Source of the DNA: Parabacteroides sp.
GTDB lineage: Bacteria; Bacteroidota; Bacteroidia; Bacteroidales; Tannerellaceae
Length of the DNA stretch: 7,512 nt
Assembly (NCBI GenBank): GCA_020026285.1
Contig: JAHHQS010000175.1
Span: 1-7,512, forward strand
Reading direction: 5' to 3'
The notes below the pieces were generated by a model. It was not told the DNA's origin, searched no databases, and saw nothing but the letters and a program-made list of their open reading frames with translations. Positions 1-7,293 of this stretch are shown here, in pieces; positions within the stretch are counted from its first letter, which is position 1; every line of letters starts with the position of its first letter. The translations under genes and the position numbers were made by a program.

Positions 1-24
1 TGTCCCTTCATGTTCCGAGGGACA
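1..24. repeat. Short inverted repeat at the window edge
   Basis: TGTCCCT (1-7) and AGGGACA (18-24) are perfect 7-base inverted arms around a 10-base loop. No T-run follows on the + strand, so it does not look like a normal intrinsic terminator in that direction. It could be part of the inside of the IS66 element or a chance hairpin. The window starts at its first base, so the arms may extend further left. Confidence 0.3.
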
Positions 25-174
25 AAAACATCAATTTTTGGCAACTAAATGCAAAAAAGCGATAAAAAGCGAACACGACTTTTTATGTGATACCAAATTC
101 ATCAATTTTATATACGCCTAATGATCAACAGATTAGTAATATTTTTAAGGCCAATTTGTATTTGTTCAAATAAA

Positions 175-914
175 TACTCACGAAGTACCGAAATATATTT
201 CTCTTAAACATTTTCATACATTGTGAATGTTTAAAGAACTTTTCAAGTTTGCATACAAAACGACAGTTATGCACCTTACAAGAAACAAAAAAGGTAGAGA
301 TTACCCTAACATGATTAGAATAGGATGTATTCAACACATGAAGCGTCAACTCCTTGACTTTGGTGAAATGATCCAGATGCAAAGGAGCTATTCAATCATG
401 AACAAACCGTTCCATAAAGGCCATCAACACACCTTAGGAATGAATAGTTGGACTGTATAATACAAAATTGAACACCTCTTGCGATACACCCCCAATATTT
501 TTTGAGGAACTCATAGGCAAAATAGACAAGATTGAGGAATGAGGGGTATTACTGTCTAAAAGCAACCATCAGAAAGCCATCACATATATACATAATAAAT
601 GAATTACATTGATTGAGATCTTCATTTATGTGGAATACAAATTTTAAGAATAATGAAATTGAAATATTTAATAGGTTCCCTTCTATATCTAGAAAAACTT
701 TATTTTCTTTGGCAGCCACAAGGATGTCAAACACGACGCTATACTCTATACTATAACAGCAATATGTAATAAAATACATAAAATAAATTTATTTGAATAT
801 CTTACGGGCGTAATAAACAGAACGGTGGACAGGCAACTTAGCAGACAGATTAATAGATGCAGACCACAACTACCTAATTTATGGAGGAGGAATTATTTAG
901 TGAATCATCATTAA
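175..914 (+). pseudogene. IS66-family transposase, C-terminal half, multiply frameshifted
   Basis: IS66 transposases (TnpC, DDE type) catalyse movement of their element. The conserved C-terminal half can be read here only by switching frames. In order, the pieces are: a stretch ending CIQNDSYAPYKKQKR (to about 292), which matches the usual 'IQTDGYAAYKK'; DYPNMIRIGCIQHMKRQLLD in the frame opened at 227; PPIFFEELIGKIDKIEE (about 489-539) followed by a stop; SNHQKAITYIHNK ending at a TGA (598-600); KNNEIEIFNRF, matching the conserved DNNxIER region; FFGSHKDVKHDAILYTI; and INLFEYLTGVINRT near the C-terminus, with LPNLWRRNY just before the stop at 912-914. Several 1-base indels and nonsense codons separate these pieces, so no functional enzyme is made. 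The 5' limit is approximate: SRSTEI at about 178-195 fits the family, and further upstream I could not follow it. The family call is strong because many conserved blocks occur in the right order. Confidence 0.87.
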
Positions 915-948
915 ACCTTTTTTATTGTTTGCAATATGGAATAGCAAA

Positions 949-957
949 GACGCTTAC
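949..957. repeat. Terminal inverted repeat (right end) of the IS66 element
   Basis: GACGCTTAC reads GTAAGCGTC on the other strand, like the outer end of IS66-family inverted repeats. It lies 35 bases after the transposase stop codon, where the end is expected. Its GTAA also supplies the TAA stop (954-956, - strand) for the last frame of the adjoining DUF4419 pseudogene. The matching left end is outside the window, so the repeat cannot be confirmed as a pair. Confidence 0.6.
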
Positions 958-2299
958 AGTAATTCATTCAAATCAGATTTATTGGATTGGGATAACCTAT
1001 TAATCAACAGACTTTGATACTCGTTCAATGTCGGATTCATAGCATAAGCTTGGTAACTAAATCCATCCTTTGAAAGACCTAAGAAAATCATGATAACAGA
1101 ATTGGGACATCCGTATTACCAATGCAGATATGGAATGCAACCATACGATACAGTATCTTTAAGATACTCGCCTACATTGCTACATTTCTAAAGTATGAAA
1201 TCGACAATATCCAAACAACCATTGAAAGTATTAATACCTACCATCATCCCCCCCCAAAAAAAGAGTCATAACTGACGCAAAGTGTATATGCCTATCATTT
1301 TCTCGCCTATTAAATCGTCGGGGAAGCAAGGTATGATATTTGTCACTTGTAGAAGTTGAAATGGTCACTAAAAATGAAGTTTACCTTTTTTCTGTTCTTT
1401 GATTTTAGACCAAATATCAATATCTGTATATTGTCTATAATGTGATTTAGCTCCTATTGGGATTATTAGGTTCCAACCATTTTGGCCAAGAAGAAAGGTA
1501 AATTTTGGCAAGTACCTTTGCTTTTGCCAGAACCTTTCTTCAATCAGCAGCTGTTCCTAAGAGTGTAATATGCGGGATTCAACAGATACAATCAAATACA
1601 GAAAGCAAAAATATGATTCGACTGCACCCATAAGAGTTGCGATGGATGCTAATTTATCCACAGGACTGGTTGTAGAGAAATCATTGATTAAAACAGAGGT
1701 GATGCCCGGATTTCCCTCTCTATTGATTTGGTCATAAAATTGGCTAAAGAGAGTCGTCCAATCCAATGTTGCGGAGTCAAGCGATTCAGTAGTTTCGATA
1801 CATAAATCCATTTAACCACTAAAATCGATAAACTTACTTCTAAGTGCTTCAGCATTTCGCCTAACGTTTCGGGCTATGGACTGACTATAAGCAACCAAAT
1901 CATATCTGGAGATAGTACTAGAGGGCGATGTTCGGCAAAACACTCAATAAATGTTTTCCACATAACATCTGCTCCGATCTGACTTAATTTGGAATCCTTA
2001 AAACTCGATATAATAATATTTCTTAGCGACGAATCAATTTGTTCAGTCTCTAATATAGTATCTATAACATCATCTGGATTATCCGTTTCAAGGTGTTTGG
2101 GTGGTAAGCTCAACCCTGGATCAACTTCAAAACATATGAAGCCATCCCTTTGTTCTAAGATGGGATAGCATTTTACTTCGCCATTAGGTTGCCCTGCTAT
2201 ATCAATCAGATCCTCATATTTCATATGGATAAGGTTTTTTAATTTAAGGATTAATACACTGTTTTTATAGCTACTATCGATACTCTTACATTGAAACAT
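954..2299 (-). pseudogene. DUF4419-family protein gene, degraded
   Basis: DUF4419 is a domain of unknown function, so no role is proposed. The first frame (2299-1874, 141 codons) contains AEHRPLVLSPDMIWLLI near its end, the family's hallmark block. About one base is then missing near 1884-1888, and the homology resumes as SQSIARNVRRNAEALRSKF (1886 downwards), followed by an in-frame TAA at 1812-1814. The same frame continues (1811-1557) with DFSTTSPVDKLASIATLMGA and VESYF. Near 1580 there is another shift, into IPHITLLGTAAD; a TGA (1540-1542) replaces the usual Trp of 'DW', then RKVLAKAKVLAK and WPKWLEP follow. The section 1100-1450 is badly decayed, and it is partly readable as VSMVAFHICIGNTDVPILL near 1100-1165. 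The final block, FLGLSKDGFSYQAYAMNPTL, matches the family C-terminus and runs to a stop at 954-956 inside the IS66 terminus. The total span of about 1.35 kb suits a full-length protein of about 450 residues. The gene is divergent from the helicase gene. Start 2299 is the first ATG of the open frame; an ATG at codon 26 is an alternative. Confidence 0.85.
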
Positions 2300-2544
2300 A
2301 TGACCGATGATGGAAAAATTGTAATTATCGAAAATTTATTTGACGTACGGCAATCACCATAACTACAAATCAAAAATAGACCATTCAATAAAAATAGCTA
2401 ATTAAAGTTCATTATTCATTGTACCTATGATACGTTATGGCACATCTTGTACTGTATGTTTGTAACTTAGTTATCTAGTGACATGCCACAGTAGCTATAA
2501 CACGGATGATGACTATCAGATAAACGAATAAGCCTACGTTGAAA
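2300..2544. other. Intergenic region between the DUF4419 pseudogene and the helicase gene
   Basis: This 245-base AT-rich stretch separates two divergent genes and should hold the helicase promoter. I see no RNA gene, no strong hairpin terminator and no convincing coding sequence. A 20-codon frame at 2300-2362 starts directly beside the DUF4419 start (shared CATATG at 2297-2302), but nothing supports it as a gene. An in-frame TAA at 2521-2523 limits how far upstream the helicase can start. Confidence 0.6.
2455..2462 (+). promoter_or_regulatory. Candidate Bacteroidales -7 promoter element
   Basis: TATGTTTG matches the Bacteroides -7 consensus TAnnTTTG exactly. It lies about 83 bases before the helicase ATG, which would leave a leader of roughly 75 bases. 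No good -33 TTTG-type box sits at the usual spacing (the region near 2432-2440 reads TACGTTATGG), and one 8-base match with two free positions can arise by chance in AT-rich DNA. Treat it as a weak candidate. Confidence 0.27.
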
Positions 2545-5500
2545 ATGAAACATTTAGGAAAATATAGAAGCATTGCACATGGTATGCAGACATTAGGCTC
2601 TGTAATACCCAACCAATTAGTTGAAGATACTTCACAAGCTCTGACAAAGCTGGAAAATGCCTTAGGAAGGGATGTCAGTGGGTATGTAGCTAACCGACTT
2701 CACATGAATATGAAAGAACTATCAAATGCCTTAGCTGCGGAGCAAGTTGAAGGCGTAGCATTAGCTATGTATAACATTGAAAAACGGGGTCAGTCCGTTA
2801 TTATAGGCGATCAAACAGGAATCGGTAAAGGTAGACAGGCTGCAGCTATGATTAGATATGGATTATTGTCAGGTTACTTACCCATTTTCTTTACTGACAG
2901 GTATACGCTTTTTAGTGATATGTATCGCGACTGTAAAGTCCTTGGAATAAAAGATGCAAGGCCTTTAATCATAAATAATGGTACATCAATTGTAGATTTT
3001 GACCAATTTGTCGAGGAGGATTACGATGACAGCGTAGATGAAATCTGGTCACATTATAATCTTGAAGACGACATAAAGAATGAAGACAACATCTTCAAAC
3101 AATACAAGAAACAATATAAAATAGTATATAAAGCACCACAACGAAAAGTACTCTTGGACATATTTCATTCTGGCGACATCCCGAATGATTATGACTATCT
3201 TATGATTACATATTCTCAACTAAAGGATTCCAAGCGTGACATGACACGTCTAAATTTCCTTCACTCGTTATGTAAACATCGCAGAGTTCTATTTGTCTTT
3301 GATGAAGCTCACAGGAGTAGCAGCGTTAGCTTTGGAAATGTGTCAGTAATAACAGAAGGAATAAACAATATTCTGACTGATACTCCTGAAACTCAATGTG
3401 TATTCCTTTCTGCAACGTTTGCAAAGAGACCTGAAAATTTTATAACCTTTATGCGAAGAACGGCTTTGGGCGCATTAGCTACGGAAACCACCTTGGAAAA
3501 GGCTTTACATAATGGTGGTGTACCCATGCAAGAATACGTATCTTCAAGTCTTGCTGCTTTCGGACAAATGATTCGAAGGGAACATTCAAATAAAAACATA
3601 CCATCCCCAACATACACTTATCTAGATGATGATATACAATTACATTCCGAACTTTTTGATAAAGTGATGTACTACTTTCGTGAAATAGTTAAGTTATCAG
3701 ATATGGTTAGCGGAATAGCAAAAATGGCCATAGCATTGGGGGCGTTAGATAAATTCAAATGTTATCCTACGAGAGCTCAATTATTCTATATAAATAAAGT
3801 CGTCCTTTTATCTTTAAAAGCTCAACGAGTGGCACAAGCCTCTATCGAGCATGTAAAGAAAGGCAGAAGTGTAGTTATAGGGATGAGTGATACATTAGAA
3901 TGTATCTTGCAAGATATATTAGTGATAGACGAAAATACAGTTCGCGGTGATTTCTGTTTTATTTTATTTCGCCTTTTGGAAAAGACCGTTAGGGATAGCG
4001 ATGAACAATTTGAGTTGGCATCGCCTATTTTTGATAAAATTACTTGGAAATGGTCTCCGGAAATGTTATCATTAATGGCTAAGGCTGAAGAACTAGAGGT
4101 TCATTACAAATTTCTTTTACATGAAATAGGAGAAGAGCAATTTAATATTCCTATATCTCCTATTGATGTGATTAGACAGTTAATTACTAGAGAAACATTT
4201 AAGGCACCAGATGGTTCGATGCAACAGATAAGGTTTGAAGAATGTACAGGTCGTTCGCATCAGTTAGAATACCTTTATCCTGAAGGTGATGATAAGTTCT
4301 TTAACGCAAAATTGCAACGTCGAACAAAAAGACAGTCAAACCATATTTTTAATGACTTCCAAAACAATAGGCTGGACGTTATTCTTATAAATGCTTGTGG
4401 AGCAATTGGGGCCAGCGCACATGCCATTTCAACCAAAGAAGTCCCGGATGATCAGGTAAGACAACGTATAATGTTAATTGTACAAAATGATCTTGATGTT
4501 AATATTGACTTACAAAAAAGAGGTAGGATAAATCGTACGGGACAAAGGACGGATCTTCCACCTTTATATGAATACATCATTACAGCAATTCCCTCTGAGA
4601 AACGTCTTAACATGATGCTTCGTGCAAAATTACGTTCATTAAGTGCCAATACAGCCGCATGGCAGGATCAAGATAAGGGCCAAGCGGATTTTGTTGACAT
4701 AAGTAACAAGTATGGGAACAAAGTGGCTAATGAATATCTGGAATCACATCAAGAGCTTGCCTTAACATTAGGAATAAAAGGAGATATAACCGCCAGTAAA
4801 CTATTGGCACGAATAGCTATGCTTAATGTAAATACGCAACAGGAAGTCATTGAGGATATATTAACGGACTATACAACTCTAGAATGTGAATTGAGACGCA
4901 TTAATCAATGGGATTTGGAACGTGTATATAAGGACTTTGAAGCAGAATTTGTATATGAGGAACTATTCACGACAGCTAAGGCAAATACGCGACTTGGAGG
5001 ATGTTCATATCTGACTACTTACAAATGTAAGCAAAAGACCTTCCCTTATAGTTCTAAAAAGTTGATTGAACTTTGCGAAGAAGCAAAAATAAATTTCGGT
5101 AAACCATATATTGAAAATACAACTTTGCAAACGTCAATACGCAACTATTATATGCAAAAGAACAAGAATATTAGAGAGCTGTTCCAGGAAAGGCGAAAGA
5201 GTATCTACGAAGAAACAAAACGCGTAATTTGTAATTCTGTGAACGATACAACTAGGGTTGAAACATGGCTGATTGAAGCTCAAAAACCTAACATAGAATG
5301 GGATGAAAATATTATTTCGGAGATAACTCTACATAAAAAAGGTAAGCAGATGATTCGGAAATTAAGTTTGTTTTCAGATATGTATAATCAATTGATAAAG
5401 CGAGAGAAAAGCGAGCTAAAAGAAAAAGCAGCAGAAAAGAAACGCTTAGTTACCGTTTTGTCTAAAGCGTATATAGGTAAAGGGTTTGCTAACGTGTGGT

Positions 5501-6957
5501 TTATTGCAGAGGAGAACCAAAATCACGACAAAATAATGGCCGTACTTCGAGACATACAATTCGGGAAAGAAGAACGTTCTAGATACTCCCCTAACCAGGT
5601 ACAATTTGTATTTGCACTCTCATCAAATGCTACTGAAATTAGAATCAATCTAGTTCACAATAACAACCGAAGTAATTATAATCTTGTCAATGCTGCACTA
5701 GATTCCAAAGAATGGAAGATGAATTCAGGTGAATGGGATTATGAGATTAGTATGAAGAACAATAGAATTGTAGAACGAAAAATAATAACAGGTAATATTC
5801 TTGGTGCATTCGTACACCCAGCAATAGCCGATTTAAAACCACGTTTCATTACATTTTCTACCAAGAATAAAACTTCAAAGACGTCATTCATACAGAATGG
5901 CCTTTTACTACCCATGGATGAATTAAGAATAAGAAAAGCATTAAAAACTATCTCACTCCCTTTGCAACATGGCATAAAATATGCTACAAACGCAAACAAC
6001 AGCTATCTCATTACAGGTGTTGGAATAGACTTTACGCTTTTACCCTGTCGGATTTCTGATACAAATATCCGTTTCGTGATAAGTGTTAAGGATAGCGACA
6101 GCAAATCATTCGAACAAGATTCGAGATTCAATAATGTACGAAATTTATTCCAAGGAAACACAGTAAATACAATATGCGATCAAAAAGAAAACCTAAAGAA
6201 ATCAAAGTTTCATTATACTACAAAACAACTAAAATTTGAGTCGGACGAATATCAAAGTATAATACAAACACTGGCACAATTAGAAGCGGTAATTATCATA
6301 CCTCGAGATCACCTGAATGGGAAACAAGTAAAAACTTATATATCTCAATCAGAAAATGATCTCTATGAAGATTGGCCAGCACTTGATTGGAAAAATGCGG
6401 ATGCTATACCAATGCCTCCTATAAAAGAAAAAACTCTGTTGCATATTTCAGCTCCCGTTATCACTCAACCGAAAAAAGGTAAAAGAGTTTTCAGACATTC
6501 TCCTATTTATACTTTGGCCAAGGAAACAATGGAGATGTCCGGGTGGTCTCTTAACAGTAGTAGTACTGTTGAAAAACTAATTAACATGTATTTAAAATGG
6601 AACTCCTTTTTTGTTCAAAATGATGAATCAAAACAGACATTCTGGACTATTCAAAAACAAATTCGCAATAACATAAGAGACCTAATAGAGAATGTATCAA
6701 AAGAAGATTTTGTTATATTTGATAAAGACGTACGCGAAGCTCTACAGAAAATCCTAGATAGCGAATATTTAGAACCAAGCTATGAATTTATTAGTCGCTT
6801 TGAAAATGAAATGATATTTCGCTCTCCTGACATAGGAAAAGCACAGGCTTTCTTAGATGAGATGCCTTATGATTCTAGTCTCAAAGGCATCAGAAAATGT
6901 ATTCAGGATTATATTGAGGGTAAAACAGATATTATATTTAGTCCACATAGGATGTAA
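2545..6957 (+). CDS. Strawberry-notch (Sno)-type superfamily 2 helicase/ATPase
   Basis: A large intact protein of 1470 residues with a complete set of SF2 motifs. It begins with IPNQ (21-24) and LAAEQVEGVA (63-72, in the Q-motif position). Walker A is GDQTGIGKG (88-96, Lys95), the DEAH box is at 253-256 in VFDEAHRSS, and SAT (motif III) is at 289-291 in LSATFAKRP. Motif V is INACGAIGASAHA (615-627) and motif VI is QKRGRINRTGQ (657-667), with the likely arginine finger at Arg661 or Arg664. NKYGNKVANEYL (721-732) is typical of the Sno C-terminal domain. Downstream come a charged helical stretch (about 953-968), ITGNILGA (1081-1088) as in Bacteroidales conjugative-element helicases, and an unrecognised tail (about 1313-1470). 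Relatives include the helicase half of phage P1 DarB (anti-restriction) and conjugative lead-region proteins; the methyltransferase part often found upstream in those is absent. ATP-dependent movement on DNA is therefore inferred, but the substrate is unknown. I chose ATG 2545; a TTG two codons earlier (2539) is possible, and a TAA at 2521 closes the frame. No Shine-Dalgarno sequence is obvious, as is common in this phylum. The gene stands alone. Confidence 0.95.
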   Translation: MKHLGKYRSIAHGMQTLGSVIPNQLVEDTSQALTKLENALGRDVSGYVANRLHMNMKELSNALAAEQVEGVALAMYNIEKRGQSVIIGDQTGIGKGRQAAAMIRYGLLSGYLPIFFTDRYTLFSDMYRDCKVLGIKDARPLIINNGTSIVDFDQFVEEDYDDSVDEIWSHYNLEDDIKNEDNIFKQYKKQYKIVYKAPQRKVLLDIFHSGDIPNDYDYLMITYSQLKDSKRDMTRLNFLHSLCKHRRVLFVFDEAHRSSSVSFGNVSVITEGINNILTDTPETQCVFLSATFAKRPENFITFMRRTALGALATETTLEKALHNGGVPMQEYVSSSLAAFGQMIRREHSNKNIPSPTYTYLDDDIQLHSELFDKVMYYFREIVKLSDMVSGIAKMAIALGALDKFKCYPTRAQLFYINKVVLLSLKAQRVAQASIEHVKKGRSVVIGMSDTLECILQDILVIDENTVRGDFCFILFRLLEKTVRDSDEQFELASPIFDKITWKWSPEMLSLMAKAEELEVHYKFLLHEIGEEQFNIPISPIDVIRQLITRETFKAPDGSMQQIRFEECTGRSHQLEYLYPEGDDKFFNAKLQRRTKRQSNHIFNDFQNNRLDVILINACGAIGASAHAISTKEVPDDQVRQRIMLIVQNDLDVNIDLQKRGRINRTGQRTDLPPLYEYIITAIPSEKRLNMMLRAKLRSLSANTAAWQDQDKGQADFVDISNKYGNKVANEYLESHQELALTLGIKGDITASKLLARIAMLNVNTQQEVIEDILTDYTTLECELRRINQWDLERVYKDFEAEFVYEELFTTAKANTRLGGCSYLTTYKCKQKTFPYSSKKLIELCEEAKINFGKPYIENTTLQTSIRNYYMQKNKNIRELFQERRKSIYEETKRVICNSVNDTTRVETWLIEAQKPNIEWDENIISEITLHKKGKQMIRKLSLFSDMYNQLIKREKSELKEKAAEKKRLVTVLSKAYIGKGFANVWFIAEENQNHDKIMAVLRDIQFGKEERSRYSPNQVQFVFALSSNATEIRINLVHNNNRSNYNLVNAALDSKEWKMNSGEWDYEISMKNNRIVERKIITGNILGAFVHPAIADLKPRFITFSTKNKTSKTSFIQNGLLLPMDELRIRKALKTISLPLQHGIKYATNANNSYLITGVGIDFTLLPCRISDTNIRFVISVKDSDSKSFEQDSRFNNVRNLFQGNTVNTICDQKENLKKSKFHYTTKQLKFESDEYQSIIQTLAQLEAVIIIPRDHLNGKQVKTYISQSENDLYEDWPALDWKNADAIPMPPIKEKTLLHISAPVITQPKKGKRVFRHSPIYTLAKETMEMSGWSLNSSSTVEKLINMYLKWNSFFVQNDESKQTFWTIQKQIRNNIRDLIENVSKEDFVIFDKDVREALQKILDSEYLEPSYEFISRFENEMIFRSPDIGKAQAFLDEMPYDSSLKGIRKCIQDYIEGKTDIIFSPHRM

Positions 6958-7263
6958 AAGTAGAACAAATAAAGGATAAAAAGAGGTAATTTCATTAATT
7001 TTGGCAATAAGAAGGTTAACTATGCCATACTTTTACATACAATGTATAAATAAAGTCGAACTATTAAGATCAACCTGAATGGAAATACTCATAGGAATAA
7101 CAGCCGTATAGTTCATCATTAAAGTCGTTCAAATAATTTTTGGTAGCTTTAATAAGAGCGACTATCGAAGAGACAGATGATCTGTCACCCCTATCGCAAT
7201 TGAAGCAGATATAACAGAGCGTGATAAATAATCAACGCCCTGATTGTCTGTATATAAAAGAAA
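6958..7263. other. Intergenic region between the helicase gene and the right-hand IS
   Basis: Just over 300 bases with no open frame of convincing length. There is no clear terminator immediately after the helicase stop. It contains a possible short gene remnant on the - strand (listed separately) and a 15-base odd palindrome, GACAGATGATCTGTC (7172-7186), which could be an operator half-pair but is also expected by chance in a window of this size. The left boundary of the right-hand insertion sequence must lie somewhere near its right end. Confidence 0.55.
7070..7248 (-). pseudogene. Possible short remnant of an unidentified gene
   Basis: On the - strand two short frames have protein-like composition and follow each other. 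DNQGVDYLSRSVISASIAIG starts at 7248 and its frame closes at a TAG (7162-7164). A second frame, containing ALIKATKNYLNDFNDELYG and YSYEYFHSG, ends at a TGA (7070-7072). One frameshift near 7170-7185 would join them into about 58 codons. I do not recognise the family, and frames this short can be accidental. The level of decay would match the IS66 and DUF4419 pseudogenes in this window. Confidence 0.25.
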
Positions 7264-7293
7264 TAAAGAGGGTGATTTGACACACCCTCTTTA
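7264..7293 (-). terminator. Hairpin terminator of the right-hand transposase gene
   Basis: AAAGAGGGTG (7265-7274) and CACCCTCTTT (7283-7292) are perfect inverted arms, extended to 11 pairs by T7264/A7293, with an 8-base loop. Read on the - strand the stem is followed by a T-rich run (ATTTCTTTTATA), as expected for an intrinsic terminator. The transposase stop codon (7291-7293) lies inside the first arm of the stem. On the + strand the following bases are A-rich, so it is unlikely to work efficiently for the helicase transcript. Confidence 0.7.

Larger units (their letters stand above)
1..957 (+). mobile_element. Right-hand part of a decayed IS66-family insertion sequence
   Basis: This region carries the C-terminal half of an IS66-type transposase pseudogene. 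It ends 43 bases after the transposase stop with GACGCTTAC (949-957). The reverse complement, GTAAGCGTC, matches the GTAAGCG-type start known for IS66-family terminal inverted repeats, so I place the right end of the element at 957. The left end, the accessory orfs (TnpA/TnpB) and the N-terminal half of the transposase are not in the window. IS66 elements usually duplicate 8 bp at the target; the candidate duplication to the right would be 958-965, but its partner cannot be seen. I see no gene in the first 170 bases. The assignment to IS66 is firm; the exact boundary is an inference. Confidence 0.72.

Noticed and set aside
227..460. Apparent separate 77-codon gene on the + strand
   Set aside because: Its DYPNMIRIGCIQHMKRQLLD block is IS66 transposase sequence and continues in other frames on both sides; it is a piece of the pseudogene.
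549..779. 76-codon - strand frame with a hydrophobic, protein-like look
   Set aside because: It lies antisense to recognisable IS66 transposase blocks (FFGSHKD, NNEIE), which explain the sequence better.
2300..2362. 20-codon + strand frame beside the DUF4419 start
   Set aside because: Too short, no recognisable family, no ribosome binding site; possible by chance.
2545..6957. A methyltransferase domain fused to the helicase, as in DarB-like proteins
   Set aside because: No SAM-binding or NPPY-type motif is visible; the protein starts directly with the helicase region.
7172..7186. Perfect odd palindrome GACAGATGATCTGTC as an operator
   Set aside because: A 7-base dyad is expected about once by chance in a window this size, there is no nearby promoter or regulator gene, and it overlaps the possible gene remnant.
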